A stretch of DNA of 64,000 bases, taken from CBDDEH01 sp965226865. GTDB taxonomy: Bacteria; Chloroflexota; Dehalococcoidia; Lucifugimonadales; JAGWBF01. Positions 1 to 9,186 of this stretch are shown one piece after another. The position numbers and the translations under genes were made by a program. The stretch lies in assembly GCA_965226865.1 (NCBI GenBank), contig CBDDEH010000004.1:1426001-1490000 (forward strand). The letters are read 5' to 3'. The notes beneath the pieces were generated by a model. That model was given only the letters and a program-made list of their open reading frames with translations, was not told where the DNA came from and did no database searches. Numbering within the stretch: position 1 is the stretch's first letter; each line of letters begins with the position of its first letter.

Positions 1-2088
1 TGTGACTCAGGTGGCCCCCCTGGCAGCGCATTCATAACCCCATCTCCGGGCCCTGGTAGCGGCACCTTCGACTGTCCTCCCTTTACATACCCGGACAACG
101 CCGGCTCCCCATTCACTGCAGAAGTTTTCATCGACGACGACGAGCTGCCTACTCCAGGATTTGGCTTCGAGCAGTTCCTTGTCAACGTGAACAACCTGCC
201 GCCCGTCGTAGACGCCGGGCTGGACCAGACCATCGATGAAGGCGACACCCTGACCTTTAACTCCCCAAGCTTCACCGACGCGGAAATCCTGGACACCCAT
301 ACTGCCACGATAGACTGGGACGGACCAGGCCCGCTTGCTCCAGAGGCCGGCACGGTGGTTGTACTAGGCCCCGGCTCTGGTGAAGTCAACGGCTCCCACC
401 TCTATCAGGACGACGGCGTATTCGACGTTGAGGTCTGTGTGAAGGACAACGACAACGACACGGGCTGTGACACCGTACGGGTCACCGTCAACAACCTTGC
501 GCCTGTGGTAGTTGCCGGAGGCCCCCAGACCATCGACGAGGGTCAAAGCATCAACCTCGACCCAGCCACCTTCACCGATGCGGGAGTCCTAGATACCCAC
601 ACCGCCACCATCGACTGGGGTGACTCGCTCAGCGACCCAGGCAATGTTATCGAGGCCGGTGGTTCTGGCACGGTGGATGAGACTCATCCATACGTGCAAA
701 GCGGTGTTTACACCGTGACGGTCACCGTAACAGACGCCGTTGATCCGGCCAGCAATGACAGCGATACCTTCACAGTCACCGTAAACAACGTGGCGCCGAC
801 AGTGGACGCGGGCCAGGACCAGATCGTCCTATCGTTAGAACAGGTAGATCTGGACCCGGCTACCTTCGACGACCCTGCCAAGGGTTTTGACGCACCATAC
901 CAGCGGGTAATCGACTGGGGCGATGGTCAGACCGACTTCGGCACAGGTATCGACCCCACGAACCCGCCCGGCACCGTCAAGGGCAGCCACACCTACGCCG
1001 CTGACGACATCTACACCGTGACGGTGACAGTCACGGACAAGGACGGCGACACCGGCGGCGACACCATACAGGTGGTCGTCGGAGCGGCCGTGGAACTGCT
1101 GCTTACACCGGCAACGCAGGACATTGGCCTCGTGCCGCCGCCACCACCATCCGGTGACGTTACCTTGGTGCTGAACCCCAACGGCACCCCCGTGGACACA
1201 ATCGATGCCGTCATCGCCTATCGTAGTGATCGGGTACAGGCGTTGGGCGTCCAGAACGACCCCGATGCACTCGCTGGAGTCGTCGTAAACTGTAATGACG
1301 ACAGTGCGGGGACCATCACCTGTAACGCGACCGGCACGCTGCCGACGGCCAATCCATCCAACCTGGCTATTTTCACCTTTGGTCCTATAGTCGCTGGGCC
1401 TTCACCGGTTGAATTTAACCCGGCTCTGACAGACGCCACCATTGGCGGAAGCTCCGTGCTGGCGGGTCTGTTCGATGCCTTGGTAACCGTCAAGGGCCTC
1501 GTACAGGTCGACGTGGAGTTCTCTTTACAAACCACGCCGCTGGACGGCGACACCATACGGGTCGTGCTGTATGACCAGGATGCCTTCGATCCTCTGACCG
1601 ACGGACCCATGCCGTGGGACATCTTCGGAGAACCTCCGGTGGGGTCTCCCTTCGAATTCGTCTTCCCGGGTGATGTGACTTCCCTTGGAGGCAACGACTA
1701 CTCGGTACGCCTGCTTGGTGTATTCACGGACACCTACGATATGACGATCCTGGCCACCAACCGGGGCGACTTGAGGGACACGCTGGCCAACCTGCGAGAC
1801 GACCAGTTGATCAACCTGCGTCGGACAGACCCAGAGAGTCCGGGACCAGTGGACATGGGTACCTTGCTCGAGGGCAATATCGTCGACGACGCCCGCCCGG
1901 GTATCGAGCCCACCGATGTCATCAACGCCCTGGACGCCAGCGCCTTCGCGGCAGCCTTCGGGACCAGCGCGGGAGACGCCGGCTTCGAGTCCTTCGCGGA
2001 CTTCAACAGAGACGGCACGATCGGTCAGCCAGACCTCGATATCTCAACGCCGAACTACCTGGAGTTCTCGCCAATAGTCCTCCCGTAA
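1..2088 (+). CDS. Secreted PKD-repeat protein with cohesin-like and dockerin-like domains (5' end outside window)
   Basis: The reading frame is open from the first base, so the start lies upstream of the window; the first internal ATG (187) is only a methionine inside the protein. Three PKD-type beta-sandwich repeats are seen, each with an IDWGD/IDWDG core and a YTVTVTVTD-like strand (about bases 190-1080). They are followed by a region resembling a cohesin-type sandwich (about 1085-1500), an Asp-rich beta domain, and a C-terminal segment with the Ca-binding pattern DFNRDGTIGQPDLDI, which matches a type I dockerin half. PKD repeats are usually extracellular adhesion or spacer modules. Cohesin and dockerin in one chain suggests cell-surface self-assembly or a cleaved surface layer protein; the domain names are inference from motifs. 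A strong hairpin follows the stop codon. Confidence 0.8.
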   Translation, partial: CDSGGPPGSAFITPSPGPGSGTFDCPPFTYPDNAGSPFTAEVFIDDDELPTPGFGFEQFLVNVNNLPPVVDAGLDQTIDEGDTLTFNSPSFTDAEILDTHTATIDWDGPGPLAPEAGTVVVLGPGSGEVNGSHLYQDDGVFDVEVCVKDNDNDTGCDTVRVTVNNLAPVVVAGGPQTIDEGQSINLDPATFTDAGVLDTHTATIDWGDSLSDPGNVIEAGGSGTVDETHPYVQSGVYTVTVTVTDAVDPASNDSDTFTVTVNNVAPTVDAGQDQIVLSLEQVDLDPATFDDPAKGFDAPYQRVIDWGDGQTDFGTGIDPTNPPGTVKGSHTYAADDIYTVTVTVTDKDGDTGGDTIQVVVGAAVELLLTPATQDIGLVPPPPPSGDVTLVLNPNGTPVDTIDAVIAYRSDRVQALGVQNDPDALAGVVVNCNDDSAGTITCNATGTLPTANPSNLAIFTFGPIVAGPSPVEFNPALTDATIGGSSVLAGLFDALVTVKGLVQVDVEFSLQTTPLDGDTIRVVLYDQDAFDPLTDGPMPWDIFGEPPVGSPFEFVFPGDVTSLGGNDYSVRLLGVFTDTYDMTILATNRGDLRDTLANLRDDQLINLRRTDPESPGPVDMGTLLEGNIVDDARPGIEPTDVINALDASAFAAAFGTSAGDAGFESFADFNRDGTIGQPDLDISTPNYLEFSPIVLP

Positions 2089-2131
2089 TAGAGAAGCTGC
2101 AATCCCGCTCATCCTGAGCCTGTCGAAGGAT

Positions 2132-2178
2132 AGCAGAAGAGAAGGGCCTGGTCTGAGACCAGGCCCTTCTCTTCTGCT
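2132..2178 (+). terminator. Long perfect hairpin after the PKD gene
   Basis: Arms 2132-2153 and 2157-2178 are perfectly complementary (22 bp) around a 3-base loop. No long T tract follows (TCCCCC), so it is either a bidirectional terminator or a transcript-end stabiliser. It overlaps the end of a CCTGAGCCTGTCGAAGG-type dispersed repeat. Confidence 0.7.
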
Positions 2179-2260
2179 TCCCCCTTGACGGGAGAAGTTT
2201 AGAGCCCGCCCTGAGGCTGTCGGCTCACTCTGAGTCTGTTTCCCGGAATAGTGGAGCGCT

Positions 2261-2405
2261 CACCCTTCGACGAGGCTCAGGGTTAGTGCATGGCCGCTCT
2301 GGTTCGACATGCTCAGAATGAGCGGGGAAGTTGGGGGACACCCCCATCTCCTGGGAGAGGGGGACCGAGAGCCTGTCCTGAGCGTGCCGAAGGGGGGAGA
2401 GCCCC
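2261..2405. repeat. Cluster of dispersed short repeats
   Basis: Three copies of the TTCGACRWGCTCAG-type repeat (2264-2282, 2301-2322, 2371-2393, mixed orientations) flank an inverted copy of the longer block that contains GGGGGACACCCCC. The same units recur around 8.3, 9.7, 10.3, 12.8, 14.4 and 47.5 kb. Confidence 0.75.
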
Positions 2406-2414
2406 CCAACCATC

Positions 2415-2443
2415 TTGCGAGATCGTGAAATTTGTTGCATACT
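2415..2443 (+). promoter_or_regulatory. Candidate sigma70 promoter of the 5S rRNA gene
   Basis: TTGCGA (2415-2420) and CATACT (2438-2443) are separated by 17 bp. The predicted start, about 7 bases downstream, lies just before the mature 5S 5' end near 2459. Confidence 0.5.
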
Positions 2444-2458
2444 AGAGTCCAGGTATGT

Positions 2459-2578
2459 CCCTTGGCGGTTAGAGCGGGGTGGTCCCACCCGTTCCCATCC
2501 CGAACACGGAAGTGAAACGCCCCAGCGCCGACGATACTGCTCTGGCAACGGAGTGGGAAAATAGGCCACCGCCTGGGG
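2459..2578 (+). rRNA. rrf: 5S ribosomal RNA
   Basis: The segment holds the universal 5S core: CCCGAACACGGAAGTGAAAC, followed by CAGCGCCGACGATACTGC. Terminal helix I can be drawn between CCCTTGGCGG at 2459 and CCGCCTGGGGG at 2569-2579. About 120 nt is the normal length. No 23S or 16S gene is present on either side: a PKD gene and its hairpin lie upstream and clpC downstream, so this 5S gene stands alone and has its own promoter-like sequence. Confidence 0.93.
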
Positions 2579-2807
2579 GTTTTACCTGACAGCAGTTTTC
2601 TCCCGATCAAACACCCTTTAAAACCCGAACCCCAGCGTGTTTCGTAGAAATAGGTGGGTACACCTAAAAACTGTGGGGCAAACCCCTTCTATTTTTACTC
2701 CGGTCGAGATACAGTGCGCGTAAAGGTCTCGCTCACCATCTTCTTACTCGATAAACGGCCTGGTCTGGCCGGTCTCTCGAACGAGCGATAAAAAGGATTG
2801 TTGTACC
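2579..2807. other. Non-coding spacer between 5S rRNA and the clpC promoter
   Basis: No convincing reading frame is seen. Short T-rich stretches just after the 5S gene (GGGGGTTTTACC, CAGCAGTTTTCTCCC) may serve for termination. Confidence 0.5.
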
Positions 2808-2837
2808 TTTACACCGATTGGAACTGCCCCCTATAAT
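2808..2837 (+). promoter_or_regulatory. Candidate sigma70 promoter of clpC
   Basis: TTTACA (2808-2813), an 18-bp spacer and a perfect TATAAT (2832-2837) lie about 130 bp upstream of the clpC start. A second TTGACA (2876-2881) lacks a good -10 partner. No CtsR or CIRCE operator was recognised. Confidence 0.6.
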
Positions 2838-2967
2838 TAGATTTGGGAAGGGTCTCCCCAGACCGGACTCGAGGGTTGACAAACCCACCTCCAGACGCGG
2901 AGCGAGGAGACTAAGATAGTGCCCCGACGGCCTGCCAGATTGCGGTCGCCGGATAAGGGGTTCACGT

Positions 2968-5454
2968 ATGGCAAGTAGATTCGAAAAGTTCTCGGAACGG
3001 GCTCGCAGGGTCCTATCCCTGGCTCAGGAAGAAGCCCAGCGCTTCAACCACAACTATATCGGGACGGAGCATATTCTGCTCGGCCTGGTACGGGAGACCG
3101 AGGGAGTGGCTGCCCGTGTCCTTGCCAATCTAGGCGTTGACCTGAACAAGGTGCGCTCTGCCGTGGAGTTTATAATCGGCAGGGGCGAGAAGCCTTCCCA
3201 GGGTGAAATCGGGCTGACACCGAGAGCCAAGAAGGTAGTGGAGTTGGCCGTCGACGAAGCCCGCCGCATGAACCACACCTATATAGGTACCGAGCACCTG
3301 CTTATCGGACTCCTTCGTGAGGGTGAGGGTGTTGCGGCAGGTGTATTGGAAAGCCTCAGCGTCAATCTGGATAAAGTACGCTCGGAGACCCAGCGCATCC
3401 TGAGTCAGAGCTCTCCGACAGGCTCGGGCCATGGCGGTCGCGGCAGCGCTACCCGCACTCCGACGTTGGACCAGCTTGGCATCGACCTGACCTCAGCGGC
3501 TCGGGCCAACAAGCTTGACCCGGTCATCGGCCGGTCCAAGGAGATACAGAGGGTGGTCCAGATCCTGAGCCGCCGGACCAAGAACAACCCCGTGCTCATG
3601 GGCGAGCCGGGCGTTGGCAAGACCGCCATCGTCGAAGCCCTGGCCCATCGTATATCCGAAGGCGAGGTCCCCGAAACCCTTCAGGGCAAGCGCCTCGTGA
3701 CCCTCGATATGGGAGCCCTTGTAGCGGGGACAAAGTATCGTGGCGAGTTCGAGGAGCGCCTCAAGAAGGTCATCGAGGAGATAAAGGCCTCCGGCAACTG
3801 CGTGCTGTTCATCGATGAGATGCACACCATCGTTGGTGCTGGAGCGGCGGAGGGCGCCGTCGACGCCGCCAACATCCTCAAGCCCTCTCTGGCTAGAGGA
3901 GAGCTCCAATGCATAGGCGCCACGACGGTTGACGACTATCGCAAGCATGTCGAGCGTGACCCGGCGCTGGAGAGGCGGTTCCAGCCGGTCATGGTGGAAG
4001 AACCCACCGTAGAGGAGGCCACTCAGATCCTTCTTGGAATCAAGGGCCGCTATGAGGACCACCACAGGCTGGACATCAGTGAGGAAGCCGTGAAATCGGC
4101 TACCAACCTTTCGTCGCGCTTCATCGCCGACAGGTCCCTGCCCGATAAGGCCATCGACCTGATGGACGAGGCATCTTCCCGGGTACGTCTGAAGAACAGC
4201 ACCACACCCCTATCGGTGAAAGAGGCGGTGAAGGTACTGGAGAACGTCCGCAAAGAGAAAGATGAGGCCATAGCCTCCCAGCAGTACGAGTACGCGGCAG
4301 AGCTGCGAGATCGTGAACTGCGCCTTACCGAGAAGATGGAGGAGTTGGAGAAGGAGTGGCACGAGGAGCAGGAAAAGGATCGCCCTGTCGTCCGCAGTGA
4401 AGACATCGCCGAAGTGGTGAGCATGTGGACCGGCATTCCTGTAACCCGCCTGGCCCTCGAAGAAACTGAACGCCTCCTCCGCATGGAAGAGGAGCTGCAC
4501 AAGCGCATCATCGGCCAGGACGAGGCCATAGTTGGCGTGTCCAAGGCTGTACGCCGGGCTAGAGCTGGGCTGAAGGACCAGAGGCGTCCCATTGGCGTCT
4601 TCATGTTCCTCGGACCCACCGGTGTTGGCAAGACAGGGCTGGTGCGGGCTCTCTCAGAGTTCATGTTCGGGGACGAAGAGAACATGTTGCGGCTGGACAT
4701 GTCGGAGTTTCAGGAGAGACACACCGTCGCACGCCTTATCGGAGCGCCTCCAGGCTATATCGGCTACGAAGAGGGAGGCCAGTTGACCGAAACGGTGCGC
4801 CGTAAGTCCTACTGCACCATTCTGCTGGACGAGGTGGAGAAGGCCCACCCCGAGGTGTTCAACATCCTGTTGCAAATATTCGATGATGGCCACCTTAGCG
4901 ACGCCAAAGGCCGCCGGGTCGACTTCCGCAACGCCGTTATCGTCATGACCAGCAACCTGGGCTCCGACCTGATAAGGAAGGATGCCAACATCGGCTTCTC
5001 CTCCAAGACCGAAGACGCCAAGACAGATGAGCAGGGATACGGACGCATGAAGGACAAGGTCCTCGACGAAGTCAAGAAGTTCTTCAGACCCGAGTTCCTC
5101 AACAGGATCGACGAGACCGTGGTGTTCCACTCCCTCAGCAAGCTCCACATCCTGTCCATAGTCGACCTGATGATGGAACAGGTACGCGATGAATTGTCGG
5201 AGAAAAGTATCAGCCTCGAGGTCACTCAGAAAGCCAAGGAGTACCTGGCCGAGAAGGGTTATGATCCGTTATTCGGCGCCAGACCACTACGTAGGCTCAT
5301 CCAGGACTTGGTAGAGGACAAGCTCTCGGAAGACCTGTTGGCTGGCAAGCTGCCGGAGGGTAGCACAGCCATCCTTGACTCCGATGGAGAAGACACCATA
5401 ATCACTATCAAGGAGAAAAAGGGAAAAGAGGTGGCGGCCGTACCCTCTGCGTAA
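2968..5454 (+). CDS. clpC: ATP-dependent Clp protease ATP-binding subunit ClpC
   Basis: This is the AAA+ unfoldase that feeds proteins into the ClpP chamber in the cytoplasm. Two Clp_N repeats span residues 1-145 (each with the YIGTEHxLxGL signature). The first AAA+ domain has Walker A GEPGVGKT at residue 212. A UVR-like coiled segment lies near residues 430-465 (YEYAAELRDRE), and the second AAA+ domain has GPTGVGKT at residue 549, followed by the ClpB_D2-type C-terminus (FGARPLRRLIQ). Length (828 aa) and order match ClpC rather than ClpA or ClpB. The ATG follows AAGGGG. No mcsA, mcsB or ctsR is adjacent. A terminator separates it from radA. Confidence 0.97.
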   Translation: MASRFEKFSERARRVLSLAQEEAQRFNHNYIGTEHILLGLVRETEGVAARVLANLGVDLNKVRSAVEFIIGRGEKPSQGEIGLTPRAKKVVELAVDEARRMNHTYIGTEHLLIGLLREGEGVAAGVLESLSVNLDKVRSETQRILSQSSPTGSGHGGRGSATRTPTLDQLGIDLTSAARANKLDPVIGRSKEIQRVVQILSRRTKNNPVLMGEPGVGKTAIVEALAHRISEGEVPETLQGKRLVTLDMGALVAGTKYRGEFEERLKKVIEEIKASGNCVLFIDEMHTIVGAGAAEGAVDAANILKPSLARGELQCIGATTVDDYRKHVERDPALERRFQPVMVEEPTVEEATQILLGIKGRYEDHHRLDISEEAVKSATNLSSRFIADRSLPDKAIDLMDEASSRVRLKNSTTPLSVKEAVKVLENVRKEKDEAIASQQYEYAAELRDRELRLTEKMEELEKEWHEEQEKDRPVVRSEDIAEVVSMWTGIPVTRLALEETERLLRMEEELHKRIIGQDEAIVGVSKAVRRARAGLKDQRRPIGVFMFLGPTGVGKTGLVRALSEFMFGDEENMLRLDMSEFQERHTVARLIGAPPGYIGYEEGGQLTETVRRKSYCTILLDEVEKAHPEVFNILLQIFDDGHLSDAKGRRVDFRNAVIVMTSNLGSDLIRKDANIGFSSKTEDAKTDEQGYGRMKDKVLDEVKKFFRPEFLNRIDETVVFHSLSKLHILSIVDLMMEQVRDELSEKSISLEVTQKAKEYLAEKGYDPLFGARPLRRLIQDLVEDKLSEDLLAGKLPEGSTAILDSDGEDTIITIKEKKGKEVAAVPSA

Positions 5455-5484
5455 GCCACAATCCCTCGAATCGCCTGAAACGCC

Positions 5485-5514
5485 AAAGAGGCTCCGACTG
5501 GTCGGAGCCTCTTT
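5485..5514 (+). terminator. Intrinsic terminator after clpC
   Basis: AAAGAGGCTCCGAC (5485-5498) pairs with GTCGGAGCCTCTTT (5501-5514), followed by TATGTTA. Confidence 0.85.
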
Positions 5515-5560
5515 ATGTTAGAGTAACGTTTAGCGCTGATTATGATTCGAGAATAACCTG

Positions 5561-6997
5561 GTGCCCAAAGAACGAACAAAGACCCTATTCTTCTGCCAGA
5601 GTTGCGGCAACGAAAGCCCCAGGTGGATGGGCTTTTGCCCCGCCTGCAGGGAACGGAAACCCCTTGTGGAGGCGCCTCGGCCTTCATCGCCGGCTAGGCC
5701 AGCCCGGAAGGAAGCCTGGCTCTCTCCTTCGTCCAGCCAGCCCCAGGAGCTGTCGGCCGTCTCTATGGACCAGCAGGAGCGTATCAAGCTGGCCTTCCAG
5801 GAGATGAACCGGGTCCTCGGAGGAGGCATCGTCCCCGGGTCCCTCGTCCTGATGGCCGGTGAACCGGGCATTGGCAAATCGACCCTTCTTCTCCAGACGA
5901 CCGGCTCCCTCGCCAACCAGGGAAAGCGCGTCCTATACGTGACAGGCGAGGAGTCCCCACACCAGATCAGGCTCCGATCGGAACGCCTGGGATTCTCCGG
6001 ACAGGGTATCTACCTGCTGGCCGAGACGGACGTCGACATGGTGGTGGACCAGCTGGAGCAGCTAAAGCCTGGTCTGGCCGTTATCGACTCGATTCAGACT
6101 TTGTATACCCAGGAGCTACCCTCGGGGCCCGGCACGGTGGCCCAGGTCAGGGAATGTGCTCTGCGAATCATGCGGTGGGCGAAGGCGAGGGCGGTTCCCG
6201 TAATCCTGGCCGGGCACACCACCAAAGAAGGAGACTTGGCAGGCCCAAGGGTGCTTGAGCACATGGTCGACGTGGTCCTCTACCTCGAGGGGCAGCAGCT
6301 TAACCCCTACCGTATCCTGAGGGGCGCCAAGAACCGCTTCGGCTCCACCGACGAGGTGGGGATGTTTCAGATGGGAGGCTCGGGGCTGGAAGAGGTCCCG
6401 GACCCCTCGAAGGTCTTGTTGTCCCAGCACACCGAGGACGCCATCGGCTCGACCATAGTCCCCGTGCTCGAAGGGAGCCGGCCCATCCTGATGGAGGTGC
6501 AAGCCCTGACATCCCCCTCGGTGCTGCCGGCGCCAAGGCGGGTTTCCAACGGCGTGGACTATAATAGGCTCTTGATACTAACGGCCGTATTGAGCAGGCG
6601 GGCCGGTTTGAACCTATCAGGCCAGGATGTTATCGTTAACGTCGCTGGCGGACTCAGGATCAACGAACCGGCGACCGACCTGGCCGTAGCATTGGCAATA
6701 GCATCCAGTTTGAAAAACTCACCTGTATATTCGGGTATGATAGCTCTCGGCGAGGTAGGCCTGAGTGGAGAGCTTCGTAACGTGCCCCAGCTACCGCGCC
6801 GTCTCAACGAGGCCATACGGCTGGGCTTCGTCCGTTGCCTCCTCCCCGAAACCTCGAGGGAGGACTCAAAAGGAGTGAAGGGAATCGAGCCGGTTTTCGC
6901 CGCGACGCTGGGTCAGGCACTGCGCCTGGCGCTGCCACGCCAAAGAACAGAATATATCGAGAGCCCGATAGCTGAGTTGGCTGAAGAGCAAGTTTAA
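5561..6997 (+). CDS. radA: DNA repair protein RadA (Sms)
   Basis: RadA is a RecA-like ATPase that drives branch migration during recombinational repair. The GTG start gives a protein beginning with the family zinc finger (CQSCGNES...GFCPAC). Walker A GEPGIGKS lies at residue 100, the RadA-specific KNRFGS motif at residue 257, and a Lon-protease-like C-terminal domain follows (NVAGGLRINEPATDLA). At 478 aa the length is normal. The close spacing after clpC (clpC-radA is a common pairing) suggests a shared stress-response neighbourhood, though a terminator lies between them. Confidence 0.96.
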   Translation: MPKERTKTLFFCQSCGNESPRWMGFCPACRERKPLVEAPRPSSPARPARKEAWLSPSSSQPQELSAVSMDQQERIKLAFQEMNRVLGGGIVPGSLVLMAGEPGIGKSTLLLQTTGSLANQGKRVLYVTGEESPHQIRLRSERLGFSGQGIYLLAETDVDMVVDQLEQLKPGLAVIDSIQTLYTQELPSGPGTVAQVRECALRIMRWAKARAVPVILAGHTTKEGDLAGPRVLEHMVDVVLYLEGQQLNPYRILRGAKNRFGSTDEVGMFQMGGSGLEEVPDPSKVLLSQHTEDAIGSTIVPVLEGSRPILMEVQALTSPSVLPAPRRVSNGVDYNRLLILTAVLSRRAGLNLSGQDVIVNVAGGLRINEPATDLAVALAIASSLKNSPVYSGMIALGEVGLSGELRNVPQLPRRLNEAIRLGFVRCLLPETSREDSKGVKGIEPVFAATLGQALRLALPRQRTEYIESPIAELAEEQV

Positions 6998-7061
6998 GGG
7001 CTCTAACACGTCCTCAAACGCGTCTCCCAAAAAGTCCCCTAAAAAATCCCCTAAAAAGTTA

Positions 7062-8228
7062 ATGAAAACAATAGGTCTAGCTCTGTTACTCTTGCTGGCG
7101 TTGGCTATCGCCTGCGGAGGCTCGAAACCTACACCAGCACCAACGCCTAGCCCGGTAACCGGCGCATCTGTAGCCCCCATCGCCCAACCGGTCCCTGTGG
7201 CCAGGCCGGGCGACACCCCGGTGCCCACTCCGTCCCCCACATCCACAGCTCTTCCAATCCCGGATGGGCCGGTAGCGCCTACCCCCACAAGTGCTCCGAC
7301 GGAGCCCGGAGCGACCGGCACAATCGAATCGACTTCTACTCTTACACCAACCGGACGTCCCGAGCAGACGCCTACTCCCGGAGCCACCATCTCCCCGGTA
7401 CCCACCGAAACTCGTGGGCCGACTCCGACAGCCCAGTCATCGCCTACACGAGAAGGGACCCCATCGCCCGAAGAAACTCCTACCTCAAGGCCGGGAGAGA
7501 CTGTAGTGGCTCCCACCGAGACTCCGACGTCCGGACCGGAGGAGACCCCAACGCCTGGCCCGACGCCGGAAGAGCCCACACCTACAGTAGAGCCAACACC
7601 CACTCCGGAAGGGACCATCGAGCCGACCCCGGAGCCGGACGAGACCCCAACACCGGAGGAGACTCCCACTTCGACCCCTCCTCCTGGAGGGATCGTCTCC
7701 AACGCCTACACCCACCCCTCCGGCGATAATCGTGATCAAGGAGCCGGTATGGTCGATTGTGTTGAGCATGACCTGGACACCCGCCTCGGTTGGCGGCAAC
7801 TCCAATATCAGGTTCGGGGCTGAAGAGGACTGCCAGGACCCGGAAGACCAATGCGACTTCGCCTTCCCACCCTCTCCAGCCCCCAGCGCGGTCCAGATAT
7901 ACCTTTGCGAGGCTCAGCCTGGCAGGACCGACTGCAATGGGGCCCCCATCAGTCCCAGAGCTTCCTGACTTCAGCCCAATCGATGCAGTGGGTGGTGGAG
8001 GTGTCCTACCCGAATGACCTGGATATTCGATTCGAATGGGACCGGACCGACGTGCCCCAGGACATAAACCTCTGGATTGTGGACTCCCAGGGAAGGATCG
8101 ACATGAAATTCCCCCCGCCCGACATCCCTCCCTTCCCATTGTCGATCCTTTCAGGCGACGACGCCCGAGCGTTTCTGATCTGTGGCCAGACTCCTGGCGC
8201 CGGCATCTGCCCCAACACCTGGCCCTAA
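7062..8228 (+). pseudogene. Thr/Pro-rich lipoprotein, two frameshifts
   Basis: The ATG at 7062 starts a signal peptide with lipobox LAIAC, followed by about 190 residues of TPTP/PTPEET linker. Near 7680 the frame changes: the PTPTPTPP pattern continues in the next frame, leading to a folded domain (VIKEPVWSIVLSMTWTPASV...CEAQPGRTDC). Near 7955 it shifts back, giving a C-terminal part ending ICGQTPGAGICPNTWP (stop 8226-8228). Together the pieces make a plausible exported lipoprotein of about 390 residues anchored outside the membrane. The function of the C-terminal domain is unknown. The two shifts compensate, so they may be sequence errors or decay. Confidence 0.6.
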
Positions 8229-8254
8229 CCCATTCCGCCTTACAAGCCACCTCC

Positions 8255-8550
8255 CACCGCTCATGCTGAGCCCGTCGAACCATCATGCTGATCCGCCAGA
8301 GGCGGACGAACCATCAGGCTGAGTCCCCTTCCACCCGCTTATGCGACGGGACCTCCCATCCGCTCATGCTGAGCCCGTCGAAGCAGAGCGGATGGGAGGT
8401 CCAGGTCGTGAGATCGTGGGACAACCCGACTTGAGCCGACATTAAGGGAGTCCAGAGGGGCTCTCCCCTCTGGCGGGGGTTTGGGGGTGTCCCCCACATT
8501 CCTTTTATTCACCCTTCCTGGCAAGAAGGGGGCCAGGGGGATGGTCGATA
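8255..8550. repeat. Repeat-filled spacer (both dispersed families)
   Basis: The non-coding gap 8229-8712 holds several TGCTGAGCCCGTCGAA copies (about 8262, 8303 and 8366). It also holds a full copy of the longer block: GAGTCCAGAGGGGCTC, CCCTCTGGCGGGGGTTTGGG, GGTGTCCCCCACATTCC, then CCAGGGGGATGGTC. Internal inverted repeats (GAGGGGCT/CTCCCCTC; GGGGGTGTCCCCC) would fold into hairpins. Confidence 0.75.
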
Positions 8551-8712
8551 AGCCCCATTCTTGCCGCCAAAGTCCGGACGCAGCCCAAGGGCGAGTGGGA
8601 AAATATACCAGCATTCACAGGAACTGGCAAGTGGTTCGGCAACGATGTTTGACAATGTTCGCGAGCGTCAGTACCATCTAGCCTTCTTTGTACGCCCAGT
8701 CTGACATTGGAG

Positions 8713-9156
8713 ATGTCTGTGAAAACCTTGTTTCGGACTACCCTCGTGGCGCTGGGAGCGGTGCTCTTGTCGCCCGGTTGCGGCGGTAGTGACCCGGGAG
8801 ACGTAGCATTGCAAGTCTCTCGCGATTGGGCAAATGAGAGCATCAAGGAAGTCTCAGAAGACATTGGTGGCGCGCTCGTAGGGGAAATACCCGTATTGGG
8901 CCGTATAGCGGCCTCCCTCATCGAAGACCAGATTAGAGAAAATATAACCTGGGACTTCTCCGCAACCGTCAAAGGGCCCCAGAATCAATACGACGTTGTG
9001 GCGACGGCCATAACCGAAGCCAAAATTAATGTCCCGTTGATTGTAGACAAGACCTACGCCGTTTCTGTGGATTTTCGCCTCGAGGTGGACACCGACGTCG
9101 AAAGAGTTACCAGGTCACGACTCGATGTCCTCTCTCTGAGAGTGGAAGAGAAGTAA
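8713..9156 (+). CDS. Small hypothetical lipoprotein
   Basis: It encodes 147 aa from ATG 8713 (a TTG six bases upstream is possible). The N-terminus MSVKTLFRTTLVALGAVLL ends in a lipobox-like LLSPGC, so export and lipidation are predicted. The mature part is acidic, with an amphipathic helical stretch (GALVGEIPVLGRIAASLIED) and beta-rich C-terminal half. No family was recognised. The next gene starts 30 bp downstream on the same strand. Confidence 0.7.
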   Translation: MSVKTLFRTTLVALGAVLLSPGCGGSDPGDVALQVSRDWANESIKEVSEDIGGALVGEIPVLGRIAASLIEDQIRENITWDFSATVKGPQNQYDVVATAITEAKINVPLIVDKTYAVSVDFRLEVDTDVERVTRSRLDVLSLRVEEK

Positions 9157-9186
9157 GGTTGACAAAGAGGTAAGCTGACGGCCCAA

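Noticed and set aside
6999..7061. In-frame upstream extension of the lipoprotein at 7062 with SPKKSPKKSPKK repeats
   Set aside because: The frame is open but has no start codon with a ribosome site, and the signal peptide must begin at the ATG 7062. The repeated TCCCCTAAAAA bases explain the pattern.
6866..7702. Long minus-strand frame rich in Gly/Val (GVGVSSGVGV)
   Set aside because: It is the complement of the Thr/Pro linker of the lipoprotein on the other strand.
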